DNA from: Gamsiella multidivaricata
Taxonomy: Eukaryota; Mortierellomycota; Mortierellomycetes; Mortierellales; Mortierellaceae
Direction of reading: 5' to 3'
NCBI RefSeq assembly: GCF_025024155.1
Contig: NW_026251716.1
Coordinates: forward strand, 124,001-188,000
Length of the DNA: 64,000 bases
In this document: piece by piece, positions 60,901 to 64,000 of the stretch
How positions within the stretch are numbered: position 1 is the first letter of the stretch
Layout of the letters: every line of letters begins with the position of its first letter
Position numbers and translations under genes: made by a program
The notes under the pieces: model-generated
Seen by the model: the letters and a program-made list of their open reading frames with translations, nothing else
Databases searched by the model: none
Told to the model about the DNA's origin: nothing

Positions 60901-61035
60901 TCAAACCACAGTATGTTGGATACCTTCCCCATGGTCAGTTCCCCTGCTGCACAGTCAGCGAAACCAGTCGATTCGGCGAATGTCCCTCCGCTTGGATGGA
61001 AGGGCAAAAAAGCGTCGTCCCAGGCGACGGAATAG
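54988..61035 (+). CDS. NACHT-pentapeptide-WD40 STAND protein (NLR-like)
   Basis: Two exons (54988-56722, 56843-61035) join in frame to 1975 residues. Residues 1-115 are TPR-like helices (SYKKAEKWGY); about 115-690 is a helical region of unknown family. The NACHT NTPase has Walker A GDSGAGKS (about 692-699), Walker B FILICDGYDES (D765) and VISCRSEY, then winged-helix-like sequence. Pentapeptide-like units (GADLKG, GADLRK, QADLSS; about 1134-1190) lead into about 15 WD40 repeats (1195-1862) and a unique tail. STAND NTPases are signal-responsive switches; fungal NACHT-WD40 members include the Podospora HET-E/HET-D incompatibility genes. No HET or other known killing domain is present. Catalytic motifs are intact and there is no frame break. 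Sensor or immunity role is inferred. Confidence 0.9.
58822..60540 (+). repeat. 126-bp tandem array encoding 42-residue WD40 units
   Basis: Thirteen consecutive units share the core YSPSGQQIASGSxDxTVRLW and the end GPILSGHT, with near-identical DNA. A degenerate unit precedes them and two diverged units follow. Differences cluster in the six residues before the core (for example DIVLSV, KPARSA, ESVRSV, SYIMSV) and around the Asp after IAS. Two units (5 and 13) are 41 residues long, ending PILRHT. The pattern indicates recent duplication or gene conversion within the array. Confidence 0.92.
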
Positions 61036-61127
61036 AATCCATCAGCGACATCGAGACCAAACTGCCACCACTGCGCAGCGAGGGCGCCAGCTTTGCGAGT
61101 CATGTTACGGAGCTCGGGACAATAAAG

Positions 61128-61808
61128 GGACAACTCGATGAGTTCTACAATGACAACAACCGTTTCAAGAAGCACGAGTGGGATGCAAGGGTCTACTCAA
61201 GTTGGATGGCGTCCCGATCGGCAGAAAGAGGGATAAAGCTAACAGGGTGGTTATTGGAGTCGGTTTGGGCAAGGTTTCAACCAAGACGAGGCTTTCATTG
61301 CTGCATGGCTCCTTCCAATCGTACTTTGTTCAAAAGGTAAGGGTACTATCACTGAAGATTCCCAGTTGTGTGAAATCACTTTATATATTTTACTGACTTC
61401 GTCTTAGTGTCCCACAGGCCGAGGTCCCTAGGCTACACCGTGGTTGGTGTAAATGAATACTATACGTCCAAGAAGTGCCCGACATGCGAGAAACTTGTCG
61501 GGCAGGTCGAGATCCGTAGGCTGTACTGCTCGACTTGCAGGCCTTACATGCACCACGATATCATGGCGTGGCACAGCATTGTCAATGCGATTCGCAGCCA
61601 TTTGGTCAATCGACAACGACCTCTTTATCTTCAACCGGCGGATAAAAATGGGCACTACCCTTGGATTCAGAATGCAAGATCGCACACAGAAGCCGGCAGC
61701 TGCAGTGGCAGCAGTAGCGCGGTGGGGCCAGGGCAAGGGCGAGTTGGCGGTGGACGCAAGCGAACAGCGTCCATACAAGATGCCCACCGTAAGCGAGTTG
61801 TCAAATAG
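61128..61808 (+). pseudogene. Fanzor/TnpB-like nuclease remnant (C-terminal part)
   Basis: Right after the NACHT-WD40 stop, two reading frames carry pieces of one protein. Frame A has YNDNNRFKKHEWDAR. A +/-1 break leads to frame B with ANRVVIGVGLGKVSTKTRLS and HGSFQSYFVQK. Then a GTAAGG donor (61339), a possible intron, and frame A again with RSLGYTVVGVNEYYTSKKCP. The CPTC...YCSTC zinc ribbon and YMHHDIMAWHSIV follow; the last fits RuvC-III with its Asp. This order is typical of eukaryotic Fanzor proteins, relatives of the transposon RNA-guided nuclease TnpB. The N-terminal half and first RuvC acid are absent and the frame is broken, so it is decayed. The tail ends at TAG 61806-61808 inside the right direct repeat. 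Confidence 0.75.
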
Positions 61809-61935
61809 TCAGCTAGTCTAGCTTTATTTTCCATTTATGTGTGTTAGCAAGCACACTTTTAGTTTAGAGGTGGCACGTTCTCGCGGGAAGAACGTCTTCG
61901 GTGACGTATTTTCAGCGAGAAACGAGCTACTTTCC
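61806..61935. repeat. direct repeat flanking the NACHT-WD40/Fanzor island, right copy
   Basis: Starts at the Fanzor-remnant stop codon and matches the left copy (53348-53445) with scattered changes and about 30 extra bases, the largest block just before GAGCTACTTTCC. It contains the imperfect palindrome GTGTGTTAGCAAGCACAC. It ends about 150 bp before the NUP93 start codon, so it may also form part of the NUP93 promoter. Confidence 0.75.
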
Positions 61936-62084
61936 CGTCGCTGTCGGTCTTGTAAACGCGCTTTCACCTTGACATCTGCTCCCTCCTTCTCGACCACTTT
62001 TGATCGACCACTTGTCACTCAACGTCCCTTTCTCCAAAGCTCGACAAGATAGCAGAGATCTCAGGAGATCCAATAGGACTCACC

Positions 62085-64000
62085 ATGGCATTCTCTACTC
62101 TGGCCCAGCTTGCGGAGCAATCCAAGCAACTCACTAGCCACATCAACGGCCTGCAGCTGCCTCACATCGAGCGTGGCATCGATCAGATTGAGAATCAGTC
62201 GCGCAAGCTTGCCACCAAGTCGTCAAAACCCGTCGATATCACCGACAACAAGGCGTAAGTGAGCGGTATTCATCAGCTACGCCATCGTGCGTTTGCGACA
62301 CATAGTATCGGAGTGATCAGGGCCGCTGTACCTGGACTGTGGACTAAAATGGTTCGAAACTGCCTATGTCTTATTTCTGATATCGCTAGTCAAGTTCTTC
62401 TGGCGAAGAGCGGGATTGATGCCAATGTCACCAATGCGACTCTCAACGCAATCAACTTGCGATCGACCTATGATCCCTACCAACCCATCCACGATACCGA
62501 CACTCAGGCATTTTTGCGATACCAGCATGAGCAAATCATTGTCAACACCATTGACGAAAGCAGACGCGAGACTGTCATGGACTTTGATTCAAACTTTGAA
62601 ACTTCGCTGAATTATGACTGGGAGCGTACAAAGAAGAGGATCTTTGAGGAACTCGGACATAGCCAAACGCAAGGAGCCGGATCAGACAAGAAGTTGAGAC
62701 AGTCAGTGAACACCTTCCATGGATCGTCTAGCCTAGGCCTGTCACAGAGCTCATCGTACGTCCCTGGATTCAACCAGAATCCAGCATCATTGGACATTAT
62801 CTTTAGCAAGCTGAAGCCCTACTACAAAGTTTTGTACGATCTTTGCGAATCTCGCCTTCAAGGAACTGCTTTTCCATTGGCAAGCAGTTTTGTCGAAGCT
62901 TCGCTCTTGGCACACAAGGATCAGGTATGAGCTTACTCTGCGATGAAATGGCAGCGTACCATATTGACATCTCATGCTCAAAGCTAATGTATCTCCCTTC
63001 TGGTCAATCACTTTTAGCCCAATCCAAAGATTCGAGAAACCTGGGAGCTGTTGGTGTCAGTTTTGGGCGAACAGGAGCTGCGCAATGGCCGGTTTCAGAG
63101 CAAGACATTGAAGGAGCGCGTATATGCCAATGCATACCTGGCATCGCCCTATAAGAGCCCTGTTGCGGCGACGTTACGTGAGCGCTTAATCAAGGGATCA
63201 AAGACGTTCCTTGAGAGGCAATTCATGAACCACATCGACGCAGCCGTGGCAGAAAATCCAGCAGAAGCCAACCTCGGTGGCATTCCATCGCTCACCAACA
63301 CCATTCGTGCATTTGTTCAGTTGAAATACCTCCGATATGGGTCGTGGTCGCAACCCAATCTTGAGGTAACACTTAAAATGATTTCCACACTAATAATACG
63401 GTCATCTTTGCTGTTTATCATTCATAACCCATGGATTTGATTGTATTGCATACAATGTAGATTACCAATGGACAGGCTGTATGGGCCCAGATCTACTATT
63501 TGCTTCGGACCGGACATGGACAGGAGGCGCTCAAGTTTGCAAATGAGAACGAGACGAACTTTTCTCCTGCTGATCGCCAGTTCGTCACATATCTTGCCGC
63601 ATATCTCGAGAGCGAGGATCGCTTTTTGCCCACGCCAATGCAGGAGCGAATCCTCTCCGACTTCAATCAGAGGATTAGATACAGTTCCGATACGGTGGAT
63701 CCTTACAAGTTGACACTGTACAAGATTCTCGGTCGTTGCGAGCTGAGCAAACGGACAACTCCTGTCGTCGGGGCCCTCGAGGATTTCATTTGGCTCCAGG
63801 TAATGCTCCTGCAATTTTATCCCAGTTCATTCTGGCAGTGCTATAGCTACCAAACATCATGCTAACGCTTGCCTTTGAATTGCTGGTGTTGGTAGCTCAA
63901 CATGATTCGGGAGACCAAGAGTGATACCATGCCACAGGACAAATACGATCTCTCCGACTTTCAGGCGCTTGTCCTCAAATACGGCGCCAATTACTTCAAC
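62085..64000 (+). CDS. NIC96: nucleoporin NUP93/Nic96 (partial, runs off window)
   Basis: Five exons in frame: 62085-62254, 62390-62924, 63018-63365, 63461-63799 and 63896-64000 (open at the window edge), encoding 499 residues so far. The start has MAFSTLAQLAEQSKQL and a coiled coil. LLAKSGIDA is followed by long alpha-solenoid sequence with PAEANLGGIPSLTNTIRAFV, WAQIYYLLRTGHGQEAL and YKLTLYKILGRC, matching Nic96/NUP93. This scaffold nucleoporin joins the inner ring of the nuclear pore and anchors the Nsp1 channel complex through its N-terminus. About 800 residues are normal for the family, so roughly 300 remain beyond the window. All splice sites are GT-AG and in phase. Confidence 0.92.

Noticed and set aside
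61428..61787. Antisense 119-codon frame over the Fanzor remnant
   Set aside because: Shadow of the zinc-ribbon coding strand; no family motifs of its own.
53348..61935. Island as an LTR retrotransposon
   Set aside because: The repeats do not show TG...CA ends, and no gag, reverse transcriptase or integrase sequence lies between them.

Overview
The window looks like nuclear DNA of an early-diverging filamentous fungus, most likely Mortierellomycotina (Mortierella sensu lato). This is an inference. It rests on compact genes with many short GT-AG introns, fungus-specific families (Uds1, GNA1, Nse3/MAGE, an Msy-like MscS channel), retention of genes lost in many yeasts (RABL3, RAB3GAP1, PARG, NDUFB7), and an accessory island pairing a long NACHT-WD40 STAND gene with a Fanzor/TnpB-like remnant. 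I translated the exons by hand. Where the text says exons join in frame, the splice phases were checked and the total length is divisible by three.

Layout. 1-4.1 kb holds no supportable gene. 4.1-7.2 kb (-) is a KDM4-type JmjN/JmjC demethylase with an extended PHD and a C-terminal Tudor-like region. 9.5-15.1 kb (+) is a 1584-residue Uds1-domain coiled-coil protein. 15.2-17.3 kb (-) is an intronless multi-SANT/Myb protein, followed by NDUFB7 (-). 18.7-19.9 kb (+) is the SMC5/6 subunit Nse3 (first exon not found). 20.4-22.6 kb (+) is a secreted or membrane Kelch protein, and 22.8-23.5 kb (+) a 71-residue two-helix PLDc_N-like protein. Then come a small unknown gene (-), RABL3 (-) and, head to head with it, the Rab3GAP catalytic subunit (+). 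31.0-35.7 kb is a 4.7-kb gene-poor stretch of simple sequence with one old repeat pair.

35.7-38.5 kb (-) is poly(ADP-ribose) glycohydrolase, sharing a promoter region with MED31 (+). 39.8-43.8 kb (-) is an MscS-family channel whose model needs a 4-nt microexon. GNA1 (+), TRM5 (-), a tandem-CDGSH iron-sulfur protein (+) and an F-box/WD40 ubiquitin-ligase adaptor (-) follow. 53-62 kb is the accessory island: a 1975-residue NACHT-pentapeptide-WD40 protein with 13 nearly identical 126-bp WD40 units, then a decayed Fanzor C-terminus, the whole bracketed by related direct repeats about 8.5 kb apart. The window ends inside the nucleoporin NUP93/NIC96 (+).

How the genes relate. Most are housekeeping genes with no operon logic. 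Several share short divergent promoter regions (RABL3/RAB3GAP1, PARG/MED31, NDUFB7/NSE3, TRM5/CDGSH). The island is the part most likely to hold new biology: a candidate fungal NLR-type sensor whose repeat array appears to be homogenising, next to the trace of an RNA-guided transposon nuclease.
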